A stretch of 64,000 nucleotides of DNA from Thermoplasmata archaeon (GTDB lineage Archaea; Thermoplasmatota; Thermoplasmata; Thermoplasmatales; Thermoplasmataceae): positions 1 to 64,000 of the forward strand of contig JAJZXS010000035.1 in the NCBI GenBank assembly GCA_021806295.1. Direction: 5' to 3'. Below are positions 25,920-35,900 of the stretch, piece by piece (the first letter of the stretch is position 1; each line of letters opens with the position of its first letter). Below the pieces are notes generated by a model. It was given only the letters and a program-made list of their open reading frames with translations. It made no database searches and was not told where the DNA came from. The position numbers were made by a program, and so were the translations under genes.

Positions 25920-27662
25920 TCAATATCCCCAGAACTGGTCATCTTTCCGTTTAATGCGTATTAACTCTTCCATGGTTTCCTTCATATCAGGATCCATGTC
26001 TTCATCCTTAAGCTCTTTTACAATGTTCGCGGGCACATCCACGTACAGATCCTCCTCGGCGAAAATCTGCCTGTTGAGGGTTACTCCTTCTATTGCACAG
26101 GATAATTCTGTACCCTTATCTGCGTACTGGCAGTTGGTATCTCCGTCCCTTAGGCTTTTTATGGTGCCTGCATATTTATTTTTGCTGTTGATTAGCTTAT
26201 CTCCGACTTTTACCCTTCCGGATAACACTTTGATACCAACAATAACGGGCTTAGCAGCCCTGAAAATATAGTCGGGCATTATAACAAGCTTTGATGGCAC
26301 GGGTCTGCTATTCTTGCTTTCTTCTTCCAGTTCATGCCTTTTAAATTCTAACCATTTGTTCAGATCATCAATCATGGAATAAATTACATTGCCTGTAATA
26401 ACTCTGACATTGTTGGATTCCATTGCCTCTTTTGCATCACTGGAAACATTGACATTGAATCCTACTATTGCCCTATCCATGGGATTGTTAAGCGTTGATA
26501 CATTTATTATATCTTTTTTGGTAATATCGCCTATCTGTGCTTCCCGTATATTAATTTTATTCTGATCCATCTCATAGGCAATGGCCTCCAGTGATCCTAT
26601 TGCCTCGGCCTTAACTGTGATCCCGTTATCTGAAAGTTTTATATCTGGCTTTGATTCCTTTATAAGTTCCTCAAAGGCAGTTTCAGTATTTCCATTTTTT
26701 ATCGCTATTATGGATGTTCCGGACAAAACATCAAGCCTGTCTGTTATAAGTATTCTTATCCCGGCAGCGGCACTGGCACTGTTTTTTTCTTCAAGCCCCT
26801 TCTTACCGGTAACCAGAATTGCCTTCACCTTGGTAACTGCCGGACCTGAAGAGGTATTAAGTGCTATTTTATCGCTTTTATGGAGTGTCCCCTGATACAG
26901 TATAGTATCAAGTGTTATGCCTAGAGACTCCTCCTTTTTAATTTCAATAACAGATCCACGTACATTTTTGTTTTCAAACTGTATTGAATTTTCAAGAAAT
27001 CTCTGGGCAAGCCCGGTTAGTACCATCAAAATGTCGGGTATGCCAATATTTAATTTTGCACTTACCGGCACAATTGCAAATGATTTTGTAAAATCAGATA
27101 TTCTATCATAACGATCTGATGATACGCCTCTTGTGTATAAGTCATTAATTATCTTATAGATTCTTTCATCCAGAAGGTCTATATATTCCTGCCTCTGTAT
27201 TTTCAGTGTGTCCATAAATGAAGTGTTTTTTGTATTGATGAAATATGGGATTAAATCTATCTTATTTGCTGCGATTATGAATGGTGTCTTATATTTCTTT
27301 AAAACATCTATAGATTCAATTGTCTGTGGCTTTAATCCTTCATTGATGTCTATAACCAGTATGGCTATATCTGCCAGAGCACCGCCCATTGAACGCATAT
27401 TCGCAAATGCCACATGCCCCGGTGTATCTATAAAAAGAAGACCAGGTATTTTAATCTGAATATTTTTAAAATAATTTTTAATATTTGTCTCGAGAGTTTT
27501 TTTATCGATATCTGTTGCGCCAATTTTCTGTGTTATCCCGCCGACTTCCTTTTTGGCCACCTTTGTGCCCCTTATATCATCAAGGAGAGTGGTTTTTCCA
27601 TGGTCTACGTGCCCAAGGACACACACAATTGGTTCCCTTAAATTTTTTTTTGTGGTTTCCAT
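25920..27662 (-). CDS. infB: Translation initiation factor IF-2 (aIF5B)
   Basis: This 580-residue GTPase is the archaeal/eukaryal aIF5B type, which joins ribosomal subunits and positions initiator tRNA. The G1 motif GHVDHGKTT (residues 17-25), G3 DTPGHVAF and G4 NKIDLIP are intact. Domains II-IV follow in the usual order, ending with a short C-terminal helix. TTG 27668 would overlap ndk, but ATG 27662 gives METTKKNLREPIVCVLG, the typical archaeal start, two bases after the ndk stop. It is the last gene of the conserved rpl7ae-rps28e-rpl24e-ndk-infB operon. Confidence 0.96.
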   Translation of the reverse strand: METTKKNLREPIVCVLGHVDHGKTTLLDDIRGTKVAKKEVGGITQKIGATDIDKKTLETNIKNYFKNIQIKIPGLLFIDTPGHVAFANMRSMGGALADIAILVIDINEGLKPQTIESIDVLKKYKTPFIIAANKIDLIPYFINTKNTSFMDTLKIQRQEYIDLLDERIYKIINDLYTRGVSSDRYDRISDFTKSFAIVPVSAKLNIGIPDILMVLTGLAQRFLENSIQFENKNVRGSVIEIKKEESLGITLDTILYQGTLHKSDKIALNTSSGPAVTKVKAILVTGKKGLEEKNSASAAAGIRILITDRLDVLSGTSIIAIKNGNTETAFEELIKESKPDIKLSDNGITVKAEAIGSLEAIAYEMDQNKINIREAQIGDITKKDIINVSTLNNPMDRAIVGFNVNVSSDAKEAMESNNVRVITGNVIYSMIDDLNKWLEFKRHELEEESKNSRPVPSKLVIMPDYIFRAAKPVIVGIKVLSGRVKVGDKLINSKNKYAGTIKSLRDGDTNCQYADKGTELSCAIEGVTLNRQIFAEEDLYVDVPANIVKELKDEDMDPDMKETMEELIRIKRKDDQFWGY

Positions 27663-27664
27663 AG

Positions 27665-28084
27665 TCAATAATCCATTATCTCATTCTCATTAAAGAATAT
27701 TTTATATTCATGGTTATAAGCTTCCTGAGAGTCAGATGCATGAACTATATTTTCCTCTATGTTTAGGGAGAAGTCTCCACGAATTGTCCCCGGTGCTGCC
27801 TTTGATCCATCGGTGGCACCAGCAATGTTTCTGCATGAAACTATTGCGTTGTCTCCTTCAAGTATTATGGCAACTATAGGACCAGAGGTCAAATATGATA
27901 CGAGACTGTCAAAGAAGGGTTTGAGGCTATGTACACTGTAATGTTCCTTTGCCTTTGCCTCGGAAACCTTCATAAGTTTAAGAGACAGAATTTTGAGACC
28001 TTTGTTTTCAAATCTGGCTATTATATTCCCTATGAGATGCCTCTTAACTCCGTCAGGTTTTATGAGTACCAATGTTCTTTCCAT
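27665..28084 (-). CDS. ndk: Nucleoside-diphosphate kinase
   Basis: Ndk, 139 residues, balances nucleoside triphosphate pools by a phospho-histidine mechanism. The active-site block is NIVHASDSQEAY with His115, and the start ERTLVLIKPDGVKRHLIG and NIAGATDGSKAAPGTIRGDF are typical. Length is within the usual range. It lies four bases downstream of rpl24e and directly upstream of infB, the common archaeal arrangement. Confidence 0.97.
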   Translation of the reverse strand: MERTLVLIKPDGVKRHLIGNIIARFENKGLKILSLKLMKVSEAKAKEHYSVHSLKPFFDSLVSYLTSGPIVAIILEGDNAIVSCRNIAGATDGSKAAPGTIRGDFSLNIEENIVHASDSQEAYNHEYKIFFNENEIMDY

Positions 28085-28088
28085 AGTA

Positions 28089-28286
28089 TTACGCCTTTCT
28101 CATTTCTTTTATGCGGTGGTATTCATTTGTCCACTTTACATTCCTGGCGGCCCGTTTTAGGTCTATCATATTGGTTCTGCACTTCTTTGAACAGAAATTC
28201 ATAACATTTCCGTCCTTTCTAATGTAAATAATACCAGATGCGGGCTCAATGTCATGCCCGCAGAAAATACATTTTCTATTTTCCAT
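28089..28286 (-). CDS. rpl24e: Ribosomal protein L24e
   Basis: This small zinc-binding large-subunit protein of 65 residues carries cysteines at 6, 9, 32 and 36 (KCIFCG and FCSKKC). The motif [20 protein letters not shown] and the C-terminal [10 protein letters not shown] are diagnostic. A GTG at 28295 overlaps the rps28e stop. ATG 28286 is chosen because AGGTGA, which contains that stop codon, is then correctly spaced as a ribosome-binding site. The protein is archaeal/eukaryal only. Confidence 0.95.
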   Translation of the reverse strand: MENRKCIFCGHDIEPASGIIYIRKDGNVMNFCSKKCRTNMIDLKRAARNVKWTNEYHRIKEMRKA

Positions 28287-28291
28287 TTCAT

Positions 28292-28501
28292 TCACCTTAT
28301 AGATAACCTTCTGGCCTCTCTTGCAGTTTCTCTCAGCATGAGTATATCACCCACCTTTACAGGACCAAGCACATTTCTTGCAATTATACGGCCCTGGTCC
28401 TTGCCTTCGAGAACCCTCACCTTAACGGTTGTTGCCTCTCCGGTCATTCCGGTTCTACCCATTAGTTCTACTACTTCAGCTGGAGTTGCATCGTCTGCCA
28501 T
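28292..28501 (-). CDS. rps28e: Ribosomal protein S28e
   Basis: This 69-residue small-subunit protein has an OB-fold typical of S28e. The central [21 protein letters not shown] and the conserved end [13 protein letters not shown] are diagnostic; the family ends in this arginine-rich motif. It starts six bases after the rpl7ae stop, and AGTGATG overlaps that stop as a likely ribosome-binding site. Its own stop forms part of the ribosome-binding motif for rpl24e. Confidence 0.96.
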   Translation of the reverse strand: MADDATPAEVVELMGRTGMTGEATTVKVRVLEGKDQGRIIARNVLGPVKVGDILMLRETAREARRLSIR

Positions 28502-28507
28502 AAAGCA

Positions 28508-29104
28508 TCACTCTTCACTTTCTTCTGAATCTTTGCTCTTTTTTGCTGCTTTCTTTGCAGTTTTCTTGGGCTCTTTCTTTTCCTTCTTTTCTTCCTTTGA
28601 TTCAGATTCTTTTTCTTTCTTTGCAGTTTTCTTGGGCTCTTTCTTTTCTTCTACTTTTTCGGCTACTTCTGCTGATGCGGCTTCTGCAGGTTCTTCCTTC
28701 TTCTCTTCCTTGGCAGGTGCTTTCTTTTTCTCTTCCTTTCCGGTCTTTGCACTTTCTATTGAAGATAAAAGATTCTTGTATGCCTCTTCATTCTTGCCGA
28801 AATCAGTAACTGCTATTGAAGCTGCAGATGCAATGCCAACTTTTAATCCCAGGTCACTTTTATTTTTAACATATGTGTACGGAACCTTTCTCTCCTCACA
28901 CAGTACAGGAATATAAAATACAACCTCAGGTGGTGATACATCCTCTGCAATAACAACAACCTTAGCCTCTCCTCTCTCTATGGCCTTTACTACCTCATTT
29001 GTCCCTTTCTTAATCTTACCAGATCTGTATGAATTTTCTACAAAATCCAATGCGTCTTTGACTAACGATTCGGGAGCTTCAAACTTTACATAAGTGTTTT
29101 CCAT
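28508..29104 (-). CDS. rpl7ae: Ribosomal protein L7Ae with a long charged C-terminal extension
   Basis: Residues 1 to about 120 are a normal L7Ae, the kink-turn RNA-binding protein of the ribosome, box C/D and H/ACA particles and RNase P. KKGTNEVVKAIERGEAKVVVIAEDVSPPE and LCEERKVPYTYV are clear. Residues 121-198 are an added, low-complexity tail of lysine, glutamate, alanine, proline and serine that ends in acidic residues. It contains EPKKTAKK twice, 22 residues apart, encoded by a 31-base perfect repeat. Ordinary archaeal L7Ae is about 120-130 residues. GGAGG precedes the ATG by six bases. It heads the operon ending with infB. Confidence 0.95.
   Translation of the reverse strand: MENTYVKFEAPESLVKDALDFVENSYRSGKIKKGTNEVVKAIERGEAKVVVIAEDVSPPEVVFYIPVLCEERKVPYTYVKNKSDLGLKVGIASAASIAVTDFGKNEEAYKNLLSSIESAKTGKEEKKKAPAKEEKKEEPAEAASAEVAEKVEEKKEPKKTAKKEKESESKEEKKEKKEPKKTAKKAAKKSKDSEESEE
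28551..28647 (-). repeat. Direct repeat inside the rpl7ae tail
   Basis: A 31-base stretch at 28551-28581 is repeated perfectly at 28617-28647. The period is 66 bases, exactly 22 codons, so the frame is kept. It encodes EPKKTAKK plus flanking lysine/glutamate codons twice. This suggests that the tail grew by in-frame duplication. Confidence 0.85.
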
Positions 29105-29423
29105 GATAATCCTCCTTCACTTCTGCATGGTATTATAAACTGTAATATAAATATTTAGAATAATTTTATGATTCAGGACATTTCAGATTTCTAATTCTAT
29201 GACCAGATAATACTCTTGACTTTTTATGCCATGTATCTAACAGGTGAACGGTAATACGCTGATACAATTTATATTTTCTTTGATAATAAATACAATACTA
29301 GAAGCCGAAAAGCAATAATATTCAGTATATCCATTATATTAATTCCGGAAAATTCTTAAATTAATAGACAAAAATTCGAAGATATGTTGCCAATAAATTT
29401 ATATAAGTTCAAGTTCACACTTT
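29105..29423. other. Divergent intergenic region, rpl7ae / MFS transporter
   Basis: These 319 bases hold no gene I can support. On the minus strand there is a TATA-like AATATTTATATTA about 35-45 bases before rpl7ae and GGAGG at 29111-29115. On the plus strand AATTTATATA (29396-29405) serves the transporter gene. The 200 bases between are AT-rich without obvious hairpins. Confidence 0.6.
29396..29405 (+). promoter_or_regulatory. TATA-like box of the MHS transporter gene
   Basis: AATTTATATA is centred about 23 bases before ATG 29424. Transcription would begin at or next to the start codon, so translation is probably leaderless. Confidence 0.55.
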
Positions 29424-30698
29424 ATGAGTGAAAAAACAGATGTTATCGCTGCATCAATGATAGGAACCATAATTGAATGGTATGGAATCTTCATTTTTTC
29501 ATCCGGTGCGGTGTACATAGAAAGAGCATTTTATCCGAATGTAAGCGTTGCAGAGGGCCTATTACTGGTATTGTTAACATTCGCCCTGGGATTTATAACC
29601 AGGCCAGTAGGTGCCTATATCTTCGGGCATTTCGGGGATAAACTGGGAAGGAAAAGAATACTGCTTCTGACACTTCTTATCTCCGGAATTTCGACCGGAC
29701 TTACAGGATTAATACCTTCAGAGGCCAGCATAGGTGCACTTGCCATAGTTCTTCTGGTAGTATTGAGACTTGTTCTTGGATTTGGACTTGGTGGAGAATG
29801 GGGAGGAGCAATGCTGTTGACACTTGAGACTTTCAAAAAAAGGAGAGGTTTTTATTCTTCATTTGTCCAGTCAACAGTTGGTATCGGGCTGTTGCTAGGT
29901 ACAGCAATATTCATTCCTCTTGTATACCTGTTGCCATCTTCTTTCATGTACTCGATTGGATGGAGAATTCCGTTCCTGGCTAGTTTTGTAATAGTTATAG
30001 TAGGAGTCTTTATAAGACTAAAAGTGAAAGAAACTCCTGTGTTCGAGGCGGAGAAGAAAAAGAACAGGCTTTTAAAATCGCCGGAAAAGGAATTGTTCAC
30101 AAAACACTGGAAAGAGGTTATAGTTGGAACATTGCTTGCCGGATCATCCGGAAATTTCTTCTACTTTGCAATTTCATTGCTACCGGTACTGTTTGAAGAC
30201 ACCGGAAAAATAACTGTACTGGTGGGACTTATAGGTACTGCAATATTCGGTATACTGGATGTGGTATTCGTATTCGTTGGTGGCCAGATATCTGATAAAA
30301 GGGGCAGGAGAGTTATTATCGCCGGTGCCAATTTACTTGCACTTATAATTCTGTTTCCCTCAATATATCTTGTAAGCACAGAATATTTTATTCTATTCCT
30401 TTCATTATTTGCAGTAGCACACGGATTGAGTTATTCTCCTATGGGAGCAATGATTTCGGAAATATTTCCCACAAGGGTGAGGTACTCTGGAAATTCTGCA
30501 AGTTATCAGTACGGCAATTCCTTTATTGGTGGTCCAGCCCCGTACGTTTCAGACTTTCTTGGAACTTTAGAATACGCACTATATCCAGTTTTCACTCTGA
30601 TTTTTATATTAATTGCGCTTGGTGTTATATATAAATCAAAGGAAACAGACAATATATCACTGGAGGAGCCCGATATTGGTACTGACACCACTACTTAA
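29424..30698 (+). CDS. MFS transporter, metabolite:H+ symporter family
   Basis: This 424-residue transporter has twelve predicted helices. The start IGTIIEWYGIFIF, the loop TRPVGAYIFGHFGDKLGRKR and FGLGGEWGGAMLL are the signature of the metabolite:proton symporter (MHS) branch, which contains ProP, ShiA and KgtP. GQISDKRGRR is the second loop motif. It imports organic acids, osmolytes or aromatic compounds with protons; the substrate is not readable. The gene stands alone between the ribosomal operon and the chelatase operon, with a leaderless-type promoter. Confidence 0.92.
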   Translation: MSEKTDVIAASMIGTIIEWYGIFIFSSGAVYIERAFYPNVSVAEGLLLVLLTFALGFITRPVGAYIFGHFGDKLGRKRILLLTLLISGISTGLTGLIPSEASIGALAIVLLVVLRLVLGFGLGGEWGGAMLLTLETFKKRRGFYSSFVQSTVGIGLLLGTAIFIPLVYLLPSSFMYSIGWRIPFLASFVIVIVGVFIRLKVKETPVFEAEKKKNRLLKSPEKELFTKHWKEVIVGTLLAGSSGNFFYFAISLLPVLFEDTGKITVLVGLIGTAIFGILDVVFVFVGGQISDKRGRRVIIAGANLLALIILFPSIYLVSTEYFILFLSLFAVAHGLSYSPMGAMISEIFPTRVRYSGNSASYQYGNSFIGGPAPYVSDFLGTLEYALYPVFTLIFILIALGVIYKSKETDNISLEEPDIGTDTTT

Positions 30699-31072
30699 AC
30701 AAATTATTACCAAATTTTTTTCTCAAGACAAAATAGCAGGTACTATTTATAAACCTTTAAATTTTAATAGCATTCATTTGTTTCTTGTAAAACGCTGAGT
30801 GTTTAAACATGTATAAATTGATTGATAGGTCTATCAAATACTATTTACTTATCGGTGGTGACGTTCTAAATATTCATTCCGGGTGTTATAATTTTATACC
30901 TGTTCCAAAAGCAGGATTGAATTGCCAATAAAAATCATCTACTACAATGATATCCACTCTGAATTACCTGTGATTTCCAGCTTGAGAGTTAAATATTATG
31001 AATCGTTATTTTCCAGGTTATATGCTGTTTAACTGGATTAGGGCAGGCCTGCCGGGTAAATTTGAGAAAAAC
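30699..31072. other. Convergent intergenic region, no gene seen
   Basis: These 374 bases lie between the converging MHS transporter and ChlI/ChlD-type genes. I find no ORF with coding character and no tRNA. Two small inverted repeats are present: AAACGC-TGA-GTGTTT (one G-T pair) at 30790-30804 and the perfect 7-base arms at 30822-30837. Either could mark transcript ends, although U-runs are weak. Confidence 0.5.
30822..30837. repeat. Short perfect inverted repeat
   Basis: TTGATAG-GT-CTATCAA is a perfect 7-base inverted repeat with a two-base centre between converging genes. It could be a protein-binding palindrome or a weak hairpin. Confidence 0.5.
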
Positions 31073-32908
31073 TTACGTAATTGATATGTTATTCAAATCC
31101 TCTATAATTGTGGCACCTGAATAGCTGGAAATTATGTTATTATATGTAGGAAGGAATTTATTATCATTTTTATCTATTATATACATTTTCGAAACTTTTT
31201 TTATTTTTTTGGAAATATATTCAAGGTCACTCATGGGATTCCCCGGAAATACATTACCCCTTCCATCAGATATCAGCAAAGAGACCGTTTTGAATTTCTC
31301 ATAAGTGGACAGGTTATATATTTCTATCAGGGCATCATAAAGAGGGGTTTTTCCCTCACTCTTTATGCTGTTTATATGGTTCCTTAATGATGTAAAGTTT
31401 CTGGAAAAATTCATTACAATTTTTGAATGCTGCCCAGAAAATGTTAACAATGCTACACGGCTTCTCATTAAATAGAGTTTTTTAAGGAGCATATCTGAAA
31501 AATCTTTTGCTATCTGTATCCTTGAACTGAAATTCATTGATCGGCTCGAGTCAATGGCTATTATAAAGGGAACAGACCCGGATGAAAACGAATCATTTAG
31601 AACCACAGTCCTGCTGTTTATTTCACTGAAACCTGATGTCCATGTGTTCAGCAGCGACGACCTCATATCAATATGAGTACCGGATTTTTTTCCCCGGTGC
31701 TTGAACTGCTTTGCAATTCCTGATCTTCCTGAAATTCTGGTTTCCATGCTGTTTTCTGGCTTTACCTTAATTTTTCCGATCCGGTCTTTTCCGGAGTTAT
31801 TGTCATGTTTGTCCTTATCTGATCCTTTGCTGTTTCTGAATTTATCACCACCCCTGTTATCTTCATCCTCCACATGATTTGTGTTGCTGTTTCCCCCATC
31901 TTTATTGTTCTCCTGATTTTCAGGTTCTTTATAGTTATAATCAGGCCTGCTGTTGCCCTTCTCCCTGATTCTATGGTTGAGGGCGAACTCGAGCGCTTTC
32001 TTTAAGTCCTGTTCATTTACATCATTTCTGCCATTATAGGCTGCTATGGCTTTTGCCGTTTTTACAGTGCTTATCATTGCCCTGTTGCTCAGAGAATTTT
32101 TCAGGATTGTATCGGCTATGAACATTAAAAATTCTCTTCTGATTGTAACATATGGGAGTATCTCTCTGGCCTTCATTATTCGTAACTTTATATTCCTATC
32201 CCCTTCTTCGAATTTATTGATAAATTCTACCTTATTCCTGTCAAATTCCTCAACCCGGTTCGATATTTTAAGTAAAGTTTCAGGTGATTCCGGCATTTTT
32301 CCCTCCACAGATATTCCGAACCTGTCAAGCAACTGTGGTCTGAGTTCACCCTCCTCTGGATTCATTGTTCCAACAAGGATAAACCTGGCAGGATGGATAT
32401 ATGATACCCCCTCCCTCTCAACTATATTTACACCAGAAGCCGCAGCATCCAGGATAGAGTCTACTATGGAGTCCTCCAGCAGGTTTACCTCGTCTATATA
32501 GAGTATCCCCCGATTTGCCTCGCCTATCAATCCCTCACGAAGTACTGATTCTCCCTTTATTGCATGTGAAATATCCAGCGACCCGACTACCCTGTCCAGT
32601 GTTGTGCTATTTGGAAGATTCACTATCCTGATTTTCATGTCTTCTGTCTCCAGTTTGCCATTTTTCTGCCTTTCTATACATTCATCGCATAGATCACCTT
32701 CAGGGTCACAGTGGAATCTGCAGCCTTTAACAGCCCTTATCTCCGGCAGTACGGATGACAAGGATCGTACCATGGTTGATTTTGCTATGCCCTTTGGGCC
32801 GGTAATTAACAATCCGCCTATTTTACTATCTATTGCATTAACTATCAGGCCAAGTTTGATATCATCATTGCCTACTATGGCTGAGAATGGAAAATAATAA
32901 GTTTTCAT
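31073..32908 (-). CDS. Magnesium/cobalt chelatase-type ATPase, fused ChlI AAA+ and ChlD VWA domains
   Basis: This 611-residue protein combines an N-terminal AAA+ domain with a C-terminal von Willebrand A domain. The AAA+ part has Walker A GPKGIAKST (near residue 40) and Walker B GILYIDEVNLL; the middle is a charged, Asn/Lys/Asp-rich linker. The VWA MIDAS motif is DSSRSMNFSS. Such I-D fusions power insertion of a metal ion into a tetrapyrrole by the large H/CobN subunit. Its ATG overlaps the stop of that gene as ATGA. No chlorophyll genes are seen, so cobalt insertion for B12 is the more likely reaction, as inference. Confidence 0.92.
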   Translation of the reverse strand: MKTYYFPFSAIVGNDDIKLGLIVNAIDSKIGGLLITGPKGIAKSTMVRSLSSVLPEIRAVKGCRFHCDPEGDLCDECIERQKNGKLETEDMKIRIVNLPNSTTLDRVVGSLDISHAIKGESVLREGLIGEANRGILYIDEVNLLEDSIVDSILDAAASGVNIVEREGVSYIHPARFILVGTMNPEEGELRPQLLDRFGISVEGKMPESPETLLKISNRVEEFDRNKVEFINKFEEGDRNIKLRIMKAREILPYVTIRREFLMFIADTILKNSLSNRAMISTVKTAKAIAAYNGRNDVNEQDLKKALEFALNHRIREKGNSRPDYNYKEPENQENNKDGGNSNTNHVEDEDNRGGDKFRNSKGSDKDKHDNNSGKDRIGKIKVKPENSMETRISGRSGIAKQFKHRGKKSGTHIDMRSSLLNTWTSGFSEINSRTVVLNDSFSSGSVPFIIAIDSSRSMNFSSRIQIAKDFSDMLLKKLYLMRSRVALLTFSGQHSKIVMNFSRNFTSLRNHINSIKSEGKTPLYDALIEIYNLSTYEKFKTVSLLISDGRGNVFPGNPMSDLEYISKKIKKVSKMYIIDKNDNKFLPTYNNIISSYSGATIIEDLNNISIT

Positions 32909-35900
32909 TCATTTTCACCTTCAATTTCCATGTATTCTTCTTCCAGTTTCTCCTTCATTTCATCGGTGGCATGCCATATATCCCTTTTATATGCCTCTAT
33001 CATTCTTGATGTGATCTCTGAAAGTGCCCATGGATTCTCCTTTTTGAACCAGTCCTTCATATTTTTATCCATGATAAATTTCTCAGCTATGTTGTTGAAA
33101 ATATTATCATTGACCATTCCGGTTGTGGCCCCCCATCCATATAGATGCTCTATTTTTTTTAGCATTTCAGTAGCCCCCCGGTATCCAAAATTTTTCTGGG
33201 CATCAATCCACTTTTCATTTAGCAACTTTCCAATTGCAGTTCTTTCTATTTCCTCCTTCATAGTTCTTACTTTTGGCTTATTTGGATTGAATGTGTCCTC
33301 GAACATAAGCGATGGATTTGATCCACTCTTTTTTGCCATTAAATAAAATCCACCTGCGTAAGAATAATTGCAGGAATCGTCGTTTATATCAATTTCATCT
33401 ATTTCCCGCTTATGTATGATGGTTTCTATATCCTTTGATATTGAAAGAAGCTGTTCCCTGGATTCCTTTCCAAAATTGTTTTTGCCATAAGAATATCCCA
33501 TCCATTCGGTGAATACTTCAGCTAAATCCCCCTCATTTTCCCATCTTGATGATTCAACAGCATTATTTACACCGGAACCGTATGACCCTGGCTTTGAAGA
33601 GAATATCCTGTCAAGGTGCCCGTATTTCCTGTGATGCTTGATAATAAAGTTGCTATCCTCGTCCTCATCCAGTTCAGATATTTTCTTAACCGCCATATCT
33701 ATCAGCTCTATTATATTGAAAAGATTATCGCGGACTATTCCGCTGGATTCCACAACCACATCAATTCTTGGCCGTTTCAGTATATCCAGCGGGATGGGCT
33801 TAACATCCTTGACCTTTTTGGTTCCCTCCTGCCATACTGGCTCAACGCCCAGCGTATAAAGTATCTGTGAAATTAGTTCTCCATCTGAACGGTATGCATC
33901 CGTAGACCAGAGTACAAATCCTATTGTTTCAGGAAATTTATTTTCTTTTTTATACTCGTTTTCTATAAGTTTGTTTGCAAGAACCACCCCCACCTGCCAG
34001 GCTGAGTGGCTTGGTATTTTAAACGGGTCAACGGCATAGAAGTTTCTTCCTGATGGAAGCACATCATATCTTCCCCTGGTAAGTGAACCTGATACCCCTG
34101 GCTCTATATATTTGCCTTCCAGTGCTGACAGAATATTCTTTCTTTCATTTTCCGGAGAATATTTTAATTTCTCTATTATTCCAGATTCAAGTTCAGGCAG
34201 CTGACCGCCATTGCCCAGATATTCATTTATTATTGTTTCTGCCGCCTCTTTCCCCTTTTCTTTATACAGGGAATCATCAAAACGGGTGGCAGTGATAACA
34301 TAATCCTTTATATCAGCTGTTTCCAGATCCTTTCCATATACATACAGTCCTTTTGTAACTACGGAATCCTTGAAAAGATTCAATCTATGCTCTATTTCAT
34401 GAGTTGCCTTATTTGAATCCTTGAAGTCTATTGATAGCCCGATCTTATGAGAAAGTTTCTGTATTCTATCAAGTATCATGCCCTCTCTGGGTTTATTTTC
34501 AGCCTTTTCAGTTTCTTCGTAGTCATCTATGAGGTCCTCGAGTTCCTTTATTTCCTCTGGAACCTCATCATAGGCGGTTGGTGGTGTTATATAATCCAGT
34601 AATACAGCATAGCTTCTTCTCTTGGCAATGATACCCTCCCCTGGCACATTTGTTGAGTAAAGGTATAGATTTGGAATTTCTCCTATGGAAATTTCAGGGA
34701 AGTCCGAAGGGGACAAACCCAGACCCTTTCCTGGCGTGAATTCCAGCGTCCCGTGGGTCCCAACGTGTATAATGGCATCTGCCATGAATATCTCCTGAAT
34801 CCATTTATAAAATGCAAGCCAGTAGTGGGTTATTGGTGTTAGGGAATCATGTATAGTCCTTATACTGTTGTCATTATCTGCAAAGGTGATCCTCTTTGGC
34901 TGTATCCCGATGAATATATTGCCAGATATTATTCCAGGGATTTCTATTTTACCGTCCTTGAGCATATAATCTCTTTCATTATTCAGTTTACCCCATCTGG
35001 ATATAATCTGATCCCTGGAGTCTTCTGGAAGCTTTTCAAAAAATCTATTGTACTGCCCAACAGGCATGCTGTAGATCGACCCTCCTTTATTTATTACATC
35101 CTCAACAGGTGTCCATTTGCCCTCTGGGATTGCCTTCCTCTCCATGATTGTTTTTATCAATGATTCTCCATCTTCCGGAATATAATCCAGGGAATATCCT
35201 TCGGCTTTCAGGAGATGCATTATATTTGAAACGGAATTGAGCGTGTCCAGCCCTGTTGCGGTACCGATATTGGCCTCAAGGTCCTTGAAAGAAGACCCAG
35301 AATGAAGTATTATGGCAATTTTTTTATCACTGTTCTTCTTATATTTAAGGTCAATCCATCTGCTTATTCTCCCGGCCATATAACTTACCTGTTCATTGAC
35401 CGGGACAAGCTCCCTGTATACAGTACCGCGGTCATAAATCTTTTTGATAAGCCCTATGAGGACCGGCTCTATGGTGCCATCCATTTCAGGAAGCATGGCG
35501 CTCATTATTGTTGAAACCACATCAAGACCGGAAGAATCAAGCCATTCTTTTTCCTCCTTGTAATAGTAAATAAGTCCCTGGAAAACAGGTACGCCAAGTT
35601 CCATAAGTGTGGTCTTGTCCTCCTTTTTTATCAGCGAAAATGAAAGCAGGTTAATAACTGCATCTACAGCCGGTTTTCCATCCTGATAAAAATATTCCTG
35701 GATGCATTCCTCGGCACTTTTGATATTTCTGGACTTATCACCGAATCCATTTGTAAACACAGGAATTGCCGATATTTCCCTGCTGTTCAGTTCATCAATA
35801 ATAGATCTTACAATGCCGGTGTCATTATCCACCCATGCTGTTCTGTAGAAAAGTATGCCTGCCTTTCTGGGATAGCCAGTATTACCGTAATTATAGATCC

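Noticed and set aside
28254..28916. 220-codon plus-strand frame over rps28e and rpl7ae, very rich in Ser and Phe
   Set aside because: It is produced by the repetitive Lys/Glu codons of the L7Ae tail on the other strand; no promoter or family.
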